Shown: one piece after another, positions 32,517-39,793 of the stretch
Numbering within the stretch: position 1 is the stretch's first letter
Layout: each line of letters starts with the position of its first letter
Source of the DNA: Prosthecobacter debontii
Lineage (GTDB): Bacteria; Verrucomicrobiota; Verrucomicrobiia; Chthoniobacterales; Chthoniobacteraceae
Direction: 5' to 3'
DNA length: 39,793 bases
Assembly: GCA_945861385.1 (NCBI GenBank)
Contig: CAMAUI010000033.1
Location: 1 to 39,793, forward strand
Program-made: the position numbers and the translations under genes
Notes under the pieces: model-generated
Database searches by the model: none
The model's input: the letters and a program-made list of their open reading frames with translations, nothing else
Told to the model about the DNA's origin: nothing

Positions 32517-35168
32517 TCAGCGGGCTGCGGATTGCGGGCGCTTTTTCTTCTGCAAGTATTCCGGGTAGCGGCTGCGGAGGAGGTTGGTGAGGCTCTTGAC
32601 TTTATCCTCGTTTCCGAGCTGGCGGTGGAGCTCGATCGCGCGGTCGAGTGCGCGTGGGTTGATGTCGTCGTCCTCGAGTGTCACCGGGATGGATTCGAAG
32701 ATCTGGATGGCCTTTTCGACGCTGCCACGGCCAGCCTCGACCTCGGCCCCACGGAGCCGGAGCTCGCCATTGTATTTACCCTCGGTGACGGCGGAGAGGC
32801 CCTCCTTGATGGTGGCTTCCGCAGCGTTCCAGTCTTTCATTTTGAGCTGTGCGTCGGATTTCTCGATGAGCCCTGCGATGCGTGCGACCGGGTCGTTTAC
32901 GACGGCGAGGTAGGCGTTGAAGCTGTCAACGGCATCCGTGAATTTTTCGAGTCTCACGCGTGCACGGCCAAGCAGCAGGTGGTCGCCGGGGCCGGCCTCT
33001 TTTCGGATGACGAGTTCGGGGAGATATTTCGCCGCGTTCTCGAAGTCCGCGTTCTCGAAGGATTTCTGGCCGAGCCAGCGGATGACATCGGCAGGGGTCA
33101 CTGCTTTTCCGCCGTTCGCCTTGTAGTATTCGATCTCCTTCTGCGTGGCGTCCAGATTCCCGACGCCGTAGTAGGAGGCGAGGAGCTTGAGCGATGCGCG
33201 CTCGAAGAACTGCTCCTTGTCGAGTTTCCGGGCTGCGTCGAGGGGCGCGGCGGCTTTCTTGTAGTCTTTCCGGTCGAAGGCTTCGGTGCCGATCCAGTAG
33301 TTGGCTTTTGCTTTTGCCGCGCTGTCGGGGAAATCGCGGAGCAGGATTTCAAAAGTCTCCGCCATCCTCGCGGGGGAACCGAGCTGGCCGTGGATGAGGG
33401 CGAGGTTTTCAAGCCCGAATTCGCGTTCCTTGGAGCTTGGAAATTTCGTGGTGAGGAACTCGAAGTCCTTCTGCGCGGCGTTGTATTCCTTGAGTTGCAT
33501 GAACGCCGAGCCGCGCTGGGCGTAGGCTGTCGGCAGCTTGGCGTGAGTCGGGTTGTCCTTGATGAATTCGCCGAATGACTCGATCGCGGGTTTCAGGAAC
33601 CGAAGCTGCATCTGGCACCAGCCGAGTTTGAATTGCGCCTCGCCTCGATAGTCGCCGGAGAGGCCCTTGGATTTTTGGACGATGACTTCGTAGATCGGCA
33701 CTGCGTTCTGGTAGTCGGCGGCCTTGAACAAGGCCTCGGCTTTCATCAGCGAAACGCGCTCGACCTGAGGGGCGGTCGGGTTCTCGGTGAGGAAGCGGTT
33801 CACTTCATCGAGCAGTCTCTGGTCGCCGTTCTCATAGAGCATGCGCAGGCGTGCGTATGATGCGTCGCGCGCCTGCGGCGAGGCCGGGAATTCCTTGATG
33901 ATCTGATCGTAGATCGCCATCGCGGCGTCTTTCTGCGCGAGGGCCATGTGGGAGTCTGCGACGATGACGAGGGCGTTGAGGCGGTTCTCGATGGTGAGCG
34001 CGGCGGCGCTGCCATCCGCGTGTTTTGCGATCACGCCGGCGTAGTCTTTTTTTCCGTACAGGCTTCGGTAGCTGAGGAGTTTCAGATCCTCCTTCCAAGG
34101 CGCGGACTCCGGGAGTTGAAGCGCGGCGTTCACGCTCTCCAGCGCGGCATCGAATTGATCGAGATCGAATTGAAGCTGGGCGCATCGGGCAAGGGCGTCC
34201 GCCTTAATCTGGGCATTCGTGGTTTCCTTTGCGAGAGGGAGCAGGCACGCGAGCGCGTCGGTGCGGCGTTTGCCTTCCGCGAGCAGGCGGCCAGCGGAGA
34301 GGCGGCTGGCATCGCGGTAGGGGTTGTTTTCCGAGACCTTCGCGAGATCCTCGTAGGCGACTTTTGCCTCGGTTTTTTGTCCGATGGCCTCGAGGCAGCG
34401 GGCGGTGAAAAATTTTGACGCGAAAATGAGCGTCGGCTGCGTGAGGCGGACGCTCGCGCGGCGGTAGGCGGGAAGCGCGGCGCGGTAGTCCTTTTCCTCG
34501 TAAAGAATCGTGCCGAGCCGGTAGGCGGCGTAGCCGAGGAATTCCCCGCCCGCGAAATTTGCGAGGACGGATTCGTAGTTTGCCTTGGCGCTGTTGAGCG
34601 AGCCTGTCTGGCGGTAACACTCGGCGAGCCGGTAGAAGGCCGCCTGTCTGTCATCGGGCGCAACACGCGGGAACTGCTGGAGGTAACGCTCATACTCGGG
34701 CACCGCGTCGCGCCACAGTTTGCGGGAGTAATACCCGTCCGCGAGCTGGAGTTGCACCTGGTCCGCCGACGTCGGCGCGACACCCGGTCGCACAACGATG
34801 TCCCCTGGTTCGGGCGTGTCCGACTGCGGCGCTGTGGCGGGTTTCGGCGGGCGCGCGGGGGGCTGGCTGTCCGGATTTTCCTCCGCCGGTGCAGGCTTCG
34901 GCACCGGCTTCGCTTTTGGAATCTCCGCGTCTGGCGCAGGGTCGGGATTCTTCGGCGGCACCGGGCGGGCCTTTGGCGGCTCCTCGGCGGGTTTGAAGGG
35001 TTTCAGCGGAATTGCTTTCGGCGGTTCCTCGGCGGGCGGTTTTTCAGCGGGCGGTGCGCCGCCTGGCCGGAAGGGTTTCAGCACGCCGTCCTGGGCCGCT
35101 AGCGGATAGTGAAGGGCAAGCAGGGCTGCGGCGAGGATCGCGGAGGGGAGTTGGTGGCGGCGCTTCAT
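32517..35168 (-). CDS. Large periplasmic TPR protein in exbBD operon
   Basis: 883-aa protein. ATG 35168 overlaps the exbD stop by 4 nt (ATGA) and gives a signal peptide (SAILAAALLALHYPLAAQ). Residues about 20-125 are a Pro/Lys/Ala-rich low-complexity linker; the rest is an array of TPR-like helical pairs (YYSRKLWRDAVPEYERYLQQ, AAFYRLAECYRQTGSLNSA, YAAYRLGTILYEEKDYRAAL, and many more). It resembles YbgF/CpoB or BamD-type repeat proteins but is much longer. It probably links the ExbB/ExbD motor to periplasmic or outer-membrane partners. Role is inferred only from context. Confidence 0.88.
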   Translation of the reverse strand: MKRRHQLPSAILAAALLALHYPLAAQDGVLKPFRPGGAPPAEKPPAEEPPKAIPLKPFKPAEEPPKARPVPPKNPDPAPDAEIPKAKPVPKPAPAEENPDSQPPARPPKPATAPQSDTPEPGDIVVRPGVAPTSADQVQLQLADGYYSRKLWRDAVPEYERYLQQFPRVAPDDRQAAFYRLAECYRQTGSLNSAKANYESVLANFAGGEFLGYAAYRLGTILYEEKDYRAALPAYRRASVRLTQPTLIFASKFFTARCLEAIGQKTEAKVAYEDLAKVSENNPYRDASRLSAGRLLAEGKRRTDALACLLPLAKETTNAQIKADALARCAQLQFDLDQFDAALESVNAALQLPESAPWKEDLKLLSYRSLYGKKDYAGVIAKHADGSAAALTIENRLNALVIVADSHMALAQKDAAMAIYDQIIKEFPASPQARDASYARLRMLYENGDQRLLDEVNRFLTENPTAPQVERVSLMKAEALFKAADYQNAVPIYEVIVQKSKGLSGDYRGEAQFKLGWCQMQLRFLKPAIESFGEFIKDNPTHAKLPTAYAQRGSAFMQLKEYNAAQKDFEFLTTKFPSSKEREFGLENLALIHGQLGSPARMAETFEILLRDFPDSAAKAKANYWIGTEAFDRKDYKKAAAPLDAARKLDKEQFFERASLKLLASYYGVGNLDATQKEIEYYKANGGKAVTPADVIRWLGQKSFENADFENAAKYLPELVIRKEAGPGDHLLLGRARVRLEKFTDAVDSFNAYLAVVNDPVARIAGLIEKSDAQLKMKDWNAAEATIKEGLSAVTEGKYNGELRLRGAEVEAGRGSVEKAIQIFESIPVTLEDDDINPRALDRAIELHRQLGNEDKVKSLTNLLRSRYPEYLQKKKRPQSAAR

Positions 35169-35578
35169 TCCGGCTTTGTGACGGGGAATGCAATGTTCCA
35201 GATTCCCGCGCCGCGGCATACGTCGAGGACACGGGCCACAAATTTGTAAGGCACGTTTTCATCCCCGCGCAGAATGATCGCGTAGTCGGGGTTGATTTTC
35301 GCGAGGGCTGCCATTTTTTCGGCGAGTTCCTGATAAGTGACAGGGCGGTTGTTGATGACGAGGGAGCCGTCGGATTTCAGATTCACCACCGTTTGGTTCA
35401 CGGCGAGCGACGGTTCGCCGCCGTGCTCTGCGGTCGGCACCTTCACATCAATCTCCATCTCCTTGCGGGCAAAATTCCACGTGAGGATGAAAAAGCACAG
35501 GAGCACCAGCAGCACGTCAACCATTGGCGCGATCTGGAACGGGATGACGTTGGGTTGCGCGCGGTGTCGAAATTTCAT
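35165..35578 (-). CDS. exbD: ExbD/TolR family protein (second set)
   Basis: 137-aa protein with a short basic cytoplasmic start (MKFRHRAQPNVIPFQIAPM), a membrane helix with the conserved Asp (VDVLLVLLCFFILTWNF) and a periplasmic domain (ILRGDENVPYKFVARVLDVC). Normal family size. It lies 9 nt after its ExbB partner and overlaps the TPR gene by 4 nt. Only distantly like the exbD at 1298-1714, so these are two separate systems rather than a recent duplication. Confidence 0.92.
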   Translation of the reverse strand: MKFRHRAQPNVIPFQIAPMVDVLLVLLCFFILTWNFARKEMEIDVKVPTAEHGGEPSLAVNQTVVNLKSDGSLVINNRPVTYQELAEKMAALAKINPDYAIILRGDENVPYKFVARVLDVCRGAGIWNIAFPVTKPE

Positions 35579-35587
35579 GACGGCAGG

Positions 35588-36496
35588 CTAGAATTCCTCC
35601 TCGAGCGCGGCGCGGGACGGCTCACGCTTTTTGAAATTGAGCGCCATGAGGCCGATGACATGCGCACTCGCGACCTCGAGGTCGGAGATGAGGCGCTGCA
35701 CCTTGTTTCGGAAATACGCGTAAAATCCGAACGCGATGATGCCGACGATCAAGCCCGCGCTCGTCGCGATCAATGCCTCGGCAACACCCGCGGCGATCAG
35801 CACGTCTCGTTTTTGCGCGACGAGCGTGCCGCCGAGTTCGCCAAACGCCTTGATGATTCCGATGACTGTGCCGAGCAGGCCGACCATCGGCGACACCGTG
35901 CCGATGTCGGCCAGGTAAGTGACACGGTGCTGTAGCGAAGCAGCCTGCGCGGAGCCTTCGCTCTCGGCCACGTCCTTCACCACGTCGAAGTTTGCGTGCG
36001 GATTCTTGGTGGCGAAATCGAGCGTGCGCTGCACCACGCGGGCCACAGCCTCGGTGTGCCGCGAGGAGATCGCGAGCAGGCCGAGATAATCGCGCTTTTT
36101 CAAGAGCACATCCGCCGTGTTCATATAGTGCGAGGTGAGGATGGCGGATCTCCGCAGCGTCGCGAGGAAGATGAGGATGAGCATCACCGTGAGGAAACTG
36201 AGCCCGACGAGAGCCCACATCGCCCACCCTCCGCGCTGGACCAGTTCCAGGAGATTCATGCCTTGTCCCTCACTTTTCACCTCGGGAATGTATGCCGCGT
36301 TGGGATTCGCGGCAGGTTTCGCTCCGGCCTGCGTGCCCGGTTTCACGATGCCCGGGCCATTGATCCGGGTGACGGCATCGTCCTTCGCGGCAGGGGCGGC
36401 CGGCGGTGTTTCAGCCGGCTTGTTCTGCCCCGCCTGGGCAAGCGCTGGAGTCTGTGCGAGCACGATCGCGAGCAAAACGGTTACGAGAAGTTTCAT
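35588..36496 (-). CDS. exbB: ExbB/TolQ family protein with periplasmic extension
   Basis: 302-aa proton-channel protein. Unlike the first exbB it starts with a signal peptide (MKLLVTVLLAIVLAQTPALA) and an Ala/Pro/Lys-rich periplasmic stretch of about 60 residues before the first membrane helix (MWALVGLSFLTVMLILIFLA). The two C-terminal family helices follow: ADIGTVSPMVGLLGTVIGII and AGVAEALIATSAGLIVGIIA. Extended ExbB proteins of this kind are common in some phyla. First gene of the exbB-exbD-TPR-PG-binding operon. The 170-nt upstream region, shared with the divergent tRNA gene, contains a perfect hairpin at 36541-36556 (CGGAGGC / GCCTCCG). Confidence 0.92.
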   Translation of the reverse strand: MKLLVTVLLAIVLAQTPALAQAGQNKPAETPPAAPAAKDDAVTRINGPGIVKPGTQAGAKPAANPNAAYIPEVKSEGQGMNLLELVQRGGWAMWALVGLSFLTVMLILIFLATLRRSAILTSHYMNTADVLLKKRDYLGLLAISSRHTEAVARVVQRTLDFATKNPHANFDVVKDVAESEGSAQAASLQHRVTYLADIGTVSPMVGLLGTVIGIIKAFGELGGTLVAQKRDVLIAAGVAEALIATSAGLIVGIIAFGFYAYFRNKVQRLISDLEVASAHVIGLMALNFKKREPSRAALEEEF

Positions 36497-36620
36497 GAAA
36501 TGCGTGCGGAGTGTAACGAGCCCGCGACGCTTGGCAACGGCGGAGGCAGGCCTCCGATGTCCACGCCTCCTGCGACGGGTACGCTTGCAGCCTGCGGCAT
36601 CGAAGAAACTCTAAAACCCG

Positions 36621-36649
36621 TTGACGCATGCAGCGTGGGGGGATTATCT
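36621..36649 (+). promoter_or_regulatory. Candidate sigma-70 promoter of the tRNA-Ser gene
   Basis: TTGACG at 36621-36626 matches a -35 box in five of six positions. A -10-like element follows: GATTAT at 36642-36647 (15-nt spacing) or the poorer TTATCT at 36644-36649 (17-nt). Transcription would begin around 36655, a few bases before the tRNA 5' end at 36668. The -35 is good; the -10 is weak. Confidence 0.45.
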
Positions 36650-36667
36650 CGCTGCGACCCTGCAACC

Positions 36668-36759
36668 GGAGAGGTGGCTGAGTGGTCGAAAGCAACGCTT
36701 TGCTAAAGCGTCATACGGGTTAAACCGTATCGAGGGTTCGAATCCCTCCCTCTCCGCCA
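36668..36759 (+). tRNA. tRNA-Ser (anticodon GCU)
   Basis: Complete cloverleaf with an encoded CCA end. The acceptor stem GGAGAGG (36668-36674) pairs with CCTCTCC (36749-36755), followed by discriminator G and CCA. The anticodon stem ACGCT/AGCGT encloses the loop TTGCTAA, so the anticodon is GCT (reads AGC and AGU). A long variable arm (ATACGGGTTAAACCGTAT) marks a class II tRNA, as expected for Ser. The T arm carries GGTTCGAAT. The 92-nt length fits. Confidence 0.97.
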
Positions 36760-37013
36760 ATTCCCTCTGGAAATGGCACGAATACAGGCTTTCAACCGGC
36801 TGTGTCGGGATTTTGGAGATCATTAAGCGAAAAATTGCAGGTGCCAGCCAGCGTCCTGATGGTCGGAGATTTCGCAGGGCGCGCCATGTATGGCAGGCCT
36901 CTGGCGGTGCCCAATCAACTGCCGGCTCCGCGTTGGGCCGATCTCAAACCCGCGGCAGGCTGCGTGAAGTTGCAGATTGCGTCAAAGAAGTGGCCGGCTA
37001 GGTTCCCGCTGTG

Positions 37014-37298
37014 ATGGCCTTCCATTTTAAAAATCCCATCCGTTTCTTTTTGTCCGGCGCAGTGTGCTTTTTCTTCCTTGCGCTTGGGGTTCAGCGCACC
37101 GAGGCGGTGTCGTACTATTCCAACCGGGTCGGCAACTCGAAACCTGTGCGGCTGCGTGTGCAAAAATCTGTCAAACCGCACTCCCTTTCGAAACTGGGCT
37201 ACAAGCACACCAATCCATGGGGTCGCGCGACGGCGGCGAAAATCTACAGGCTACCGGCGAAGAAGAATACAGCGTCATTTCGCAACCAGCGGCGCTGA
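37014..37298 (+). CDS. Small secreted basic protein, unknown
   Basis: 94-aa reading frame from ATG 37014 (a GTG at 37011 is an alternative). It has a signal-peptide-like N-terminus (FFLSGAVCFFFLALGVQRTEA) followed by a short, strongly basic mature part of about 65 residues rich in Lys, Arg, Tyr and Asn (SYYSNRVGNSKPVRLRVQKS). I recognise no family. The clear signal peptide argues for a real gene, but with no homologue visible it could still be chance. It stands between tRNA-Ser and the esterase gene, with about 110 nt to the latter. Confidence 0.5.
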   Translation: MAFHFKNPIRFFLSGAVCFFFLALGVQRTEAVSYYSNRVGNSKPVRLRVQKSVKPHSLSKLGYKHTNPWGRATAAKIYRLPAKKNTASFRNQRR

Positions 37299-37409
37299 GC
37301 CGGGCGATCAGCATAAGCCCGGTCACGACCGCCGGAGGTTCGGGGAGGATTGACGGCGCATCCATGCGGGCGGAGAAAGGGGACTCGCGAAATCCCATCA
37401 CCCGACCAC

Positions 37410-38324
37410 GTGCGCTTCATCGTCATCATCGTAATCGCCGCATTCTCCGCCACCGCCTGCGCGCAGGCAGGTGCAGGATATCCGCCGAGGATGCCGGGTG
37501 CGACCGAGGTCGCCTACAAGACGGTTGGCGGGGCGAAACTGAACCTCTGGGTTTTCAATCCGGAAGGGCACAAGCAGGCTGACTCCCGCCCTGCGATTGT
37601 GTTTTTTTTCGGTGGCGGATGGCAGAGTGGCTCGCCCGCCCAATTTGAGCCCCAGTGCCGCTACCTCGCCTCACGCGGGATGGTCGCGATCACCGCGGAT
37701 TACCGCGTGGCATCGCGGCAGAATGCGAAACCGGTCCAGTGCATCGCGGATGCGAAGTCCGCGATCCGGCACGTTCGTTCACATGCGAAGGAAATGGGCA
37801 TTGATCCGAAGCGCATCGCAGCGGGCGGCGGCTCGGCGGGCGGCCATCTCGCGGGTGCGATTGCGACTGTCCCCGGCTTTGACGAAACAGGCGAGGATAC
37901 GGCGGTGACCTGCGTGCCAGATGCGCTCGTCCTTTTCAATCCCGCGCTTGTTCTCGCTCCTTTCGGGGGAAAGGATTTCGGAGGCTTCGGCGCGCGGGTC
38001 TCCCCGGAGCGGCTCGGCGCGAGAGGCGAAGATGTCTCACCCGTTCACCATGTGAAGGCGGGCACTCCTCCCGCGATCATTTTCCACGGCAAGGCCGACG
38101 CAACGGTGCCGTTCATCACGGCCGAAGTGTTTTGCTCGGAGATGAAAAAGGCGGGCAACCGCTGCGAGCTTTTTGGATACGAGGGGCAGCCCCACGGGTT
38201 CTTCAACCTCGGACGCGGTGGGAGCGCGATGTTCCGGGCAACGCTCTCGGAAACGGACAAGTTCCTCGCCTCACTCGGCTGGCTGGGTGGAGCGCCGACG
38301 GTGGACGAGTTTTTCAAAAACTAA
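37410..38324 (+). CDS. Secreted alpha/beta hydrolase (esterase-like)
   Basis: About 304 aa from GTG 37410, which gives a signal peptide (VRFIVIIVIAAFSATACAQA); an upstream ATG at 37350 would bury it. The fold is alpha/beta hydrolase of the BD-FAE/esterase-lipase type: oxyanion block FFFGGGWQSG, nucleophile elbow GGGSAGGHLAG (Ser at about 142), acid in HGKADATVP (Asp about 230) and His in GQPHGFFN (about 262). The triad is intact. Substrate unknown, but the sulfatase starts 4 nt after its stop, so deacylation of a sulfated polysaccharide is a fair guess. Cys in SATAC is only a weak lipobox. Confidence 0.9.
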   Translation: MRFIVIIVIAAFSATACAQAGAGYPPRMPGATEVAYKTVGGAKLNLWVFNPEGHKQADSRPAIVFFFGGGWQSGSPAQFEPQCRYLASRGMVAITADYRVASRQNAKPVQCIADAKSAIRHVRSHAKEMGIDPKRIAAGGGSAGGHLAGAIATVPGFDETGEDTAVTCVPDALVLFNPALVLAPFGGKDFGGFGARVSPERLGARGEDVSPVHHVKAGTPPAIIFHGKADATVPFITAEVFCSEMKKAGNRCELFGYEGQPHGFFNLGRGGSAMFRATLSETDKFLASLGWLGGAPTVDEFFKN

Positions 38325-38328
38325 CGCC

Positions 38329-39603
38329 ATGCGCCTCCTCCTGCCACTTCTTGCGTTCACCGCTCTCATCGCCACGGAAGTGCCGTCGCGCGGAGTGGAC
38401 AGGCCGAACGTCCTGCTCATCATCTCCGATGATCAGGCGTGGACGGACTACGGCTTCATGGGGCACCCGCACATTAAGACGCCGCATCTCGACAAGCTCG
38501 CCGGCGAGGGGCTCACATTTACGCGTGGCTACGTGCCGTCGTCGCTGTGCTGTCCCAGCCTCGCGAGCATCGTCACGGGAAAATATCCGCACCAGCACCG
38601 GGTCACGTCGAACGATCCGCCGATCCCCGCCGGCACCGCGAAGAACAAGGCGTTCAGCGAAGGGCGGGAGATTTACAACCGCTACATGGACGCGGAACGG
38701 ACGCTCCCGCGCGTGTTCGTCCAAAACGGCTACATGGCATTGCAGACGGGCAAATGGTGGCAGGGCGATTACACCCGCGGTGGCTTCACCCACGGCATGA
38801 CCAAGGGGGCCCGACATGGCGACGAGGGACTCGACATTGGCCGCAGGACGATGAAGCCGGTCTTCGATTTCATCAGCACGGCACGGAAGGAATCGAAACC
38901 GTTCTTCGTCTGGTACGCACCCATGCTGCCGCACGACCCGCACACGCCTCCGCAGCGCATCCTTGAAAAGTACCGCGACAAGACACCGAGCATCCACATC
39001 GCCCGCTATTGGGCGATGGTCGAGTGGTTCGACGAGACATGCGGGGAACTGCTGGCATTCCTCGATAAGGAAAAGCTCTCGGAAAATACCATCGTGGCAT
39101 ACGTCACCGACAACGGCTGGATCCAAAGCCCGGACAAGCCTGCTTACGCCCCGAGATCGAAACAGTCGCAATATGACGGCGGCCTTCGCACGCCGATCAT
39201 CATCCGCTGGCCGGGAAAAATCGCGCCACGGAAAAGTGACACCGCAGTCAGCTCACTCGATCTTTTCCCCACACTCATCAATGCCTGCGGATTCAAGGCC
39301 GGCGAGGGGCTTCCGGGGATTGACCTTCGCGATGAGGCGGCGCTTGCCGCCCGCAAGGCGGTCTTCGGCGAATGCTTCTCGCACAACTCCAGGGATCTCG
39401 CAAACCCGGCTGCCAGCCTGCGCTGGCGCTGGGTGATTGAGGGCGACTGGAAGCTCATCCTCCCGCATCCCGCGAATGAATCCGGCGGCCCGGAACTCTA
39501 CAATCTCAAGGCTGATCCGGTGGAGGAAAAAAATCTCGCCGGCTCCGAAAATGAGAGGGTCGTGCGGATGACCGCGGTGCTCGACGGCTGGTGGAAGCCG
39601 TGA
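38329..39603 (+). CDS. Secreted sulfatase with altered maturation motif
   Basis: 424-aa sulfatase (alkaline phosphatase superfamily). ATG 38329 gives a signal peptide (LLLPLLAFTALIATEVPSRG), and the metal ligands SDDQ (34-35), DNG (261-262) and LPHDPHTP are present. The maturation site reads SLCCPSLASIVTGK (residues 72-85). The usual formylglycine motif is C-x-P-x-R; here the Arg is Leu (C74-C-P-S-L78). The Lys of TGK and the GKWW block remain. Substrate is probably a carbohydrate sulfate ester outside the cell, though the motif change makes activity uncertain. The C-terminal domain (WRWVIEGDWKLI, then LYNLKADPVEEKNLAG) is complete. It is preceded closely by an esterase and followed, in the opposite direction, by a rhamnose isomerase end. 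Confidence 0.93.
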   Translation: MRLLLPLLAFTALIATEVPSRGVDRPNVLLIISDDQAWTDYGFMGHPHIKTPHLDKLAGEGLTFTRGYVPSSLCCPSLASIVTGKYPHQHRVTSNDPPIPAGTAKNKAFSEGREIYNRYMDAERTLPRVFVQNGYMALQTGKWWQGDYTRGGFTHGMTKGARHGDEGLDIGRRTMKPVFDFISTARKESKPFFVWYAPMLPHDPHTPPQRILEKYRDKTPSIHIARYWAMVEWFDETCGELLAFLDKEKLSENTIVAYVTDNGWIQSPDKPAYAPRSKQSQYDGGLRTPIIIRWPGKIAPRKSDTAVSSLDLFPTLINACGFKAGEGLPGIDLRDEAALAARKAVFGECFSHNSRDLANPAASLRWRWVIEGDWKLILPHPANESGGPELYNLKADPVEEKNLAGSENERVVRMTAVLDGWWKP

Positions 39604-39606
39604 CGG

Positions 39607-39793
39607 TCACCGCTTCGCGAGAACCGATTTTTCGTATGCGCGCACCTCGGCGAGCCATGACTCGCCGGACGGAACGCCCTGCTGTTCGCAGTGCATGTCC
39701 CACACCGCGCCGAGTGGCATCGTTTTCGCCTCCTCCTGCAACGCAAGCCGGACTGTATAGTCCCCGTTGTTCTCCGCGTCGCGCAGGCGGGCG
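39607..39793 (-). CDS. rhaA: L-rhamnose isomerase, C-terminal end (runs off the window)
   Basis: About 61 residues before the stop at 39607-39609; the start lies beyond the window edge. The reading (LRDAENNGDYTVRLALQEEA, then KTMPLGAVWDMHCEQQGVP, then GESWLAEVRAYEKSVLAKR) closely follows the C-terminal pattern of L-rhamnose isomerase, with its AVWD-x-x-C and W-L-x-x-V-x-x-Y-E-K blocks. The enzyme converts L-rhamnose to L-rhamnulose. The frame is in the normal C-terminal place and shows no damage. It converges on the sulfatase gene with a 3-nt gap, so a rhamnose-utilisation region probably continues to the right of the window. The call rests on a short fragment. Confidence 0.75.
   Translation of the reverse strand, partial: ARLRDAENNGDYTVRLALQEEAKTMPLGAVWDMHCEQQGVPSGESWLAEVRAYEKSVLAKR

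Noticed and set aside
31896..33578. 560-aa plus-strand open frame opposite the TPR gene
   Set aside because: Antisense to a strong TPR array with a signal peptide on the minus strand; no motif of its own.
36802..37014. 70-aa GTG-started frame after tRNA-Ser
   Set aside because: Codon use looks plausible but there is no family, signal peptide or ribosome site; kept only as a low-interest observation.

Overview
The window looks like a piece of a GC-rich, Gram-negative, mostly chromosomal bacterial genome, most likely Verrucomicrobiota or a near relative (an inference, not proven here). Pointers are the paired ExbB/ExbD energiser operons with Pro-rich TonB-like partners, a BatA/B/D/E cluster, sulfatase and Asp-box enzymes, type IV pilin and PilC homologues, the absence of obvious Shine-Dalgarno sites before most genes, and dense minus/plus operons joined by 4-bp ATGA-type overlaps. 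No insertion sequence, transposase, integrase, phage gene or CRISPR array was seen.

Layout. 1-361: gene-poor, with three perfect hairpins and one copy of a dispersed repeat. 362-4919: murQ (+), facing a minus-strand operon comB / long TonB-like / short TonB-like / exbB / exbD. 5358-13465: a three-gene plus-strand island: an unrecognised 689-aa protein, a 1678-aa DEAH helicase with a DUF1998/MZB-type C-terminus (DruE-like), and a STAS-GHKL ATPase fusion. This is the best candidate for an undescribed (probably anti-phage) system. 13744-14817: Asp-box sialidase-like protein. 14942-15082: a nested inverted-repeat element carrying two copies of the repeat seen near position 200. 15210-21020: membrane protein, PilC, acyltransferase, glycosyltransferase, nadB and panC, the last four being a tightly packed minus-strand operon. 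21196-21597: a type IV pilin-like gene with a possible sigma-54 promoter and a strong terminator. 21672-23874: FAH-family hydrolase and mpl.

24057-31652: a seven-gene, tightly coupled Bat (aerotolerance-like) operon: DUF58, DUF4381, BatA, BatB/C, BatD, BatE and DUF3108, with no moxR in front. 31662-36496 (-): a second energiser operon: exbB, exbD, an 883-aa TPR protein and a peptidoglycan-binding protein. 36668-36759: tRNA-Ser(GCU). 37014-39793: small secreted basic protein, secreted alpha/beta hydrolase, a sulfatase with an altered maturation motif, and the C-terminal end of an L-rhamnose isomerase on the opposite strand; together these suggest use of sulfated, rhamnose-containing polysaccharide.

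How the genes fit together: most of the window is envelope biology (TonB/Tol energisation, MurNAc and murein-peptide recycling by MurQ and Mpl, Bat proteins, pilus, surface glycan enzymes) plus housekeeping cofactor synthesis (NadB, PanC). The helicase island stands out as accessory: its three genes have no link to their neighbours, it is bordered by gene-poor stretches, and it lies between two copies of the dispersed repeat (200-230 and 14942-15082), although those are far from its exact edges.
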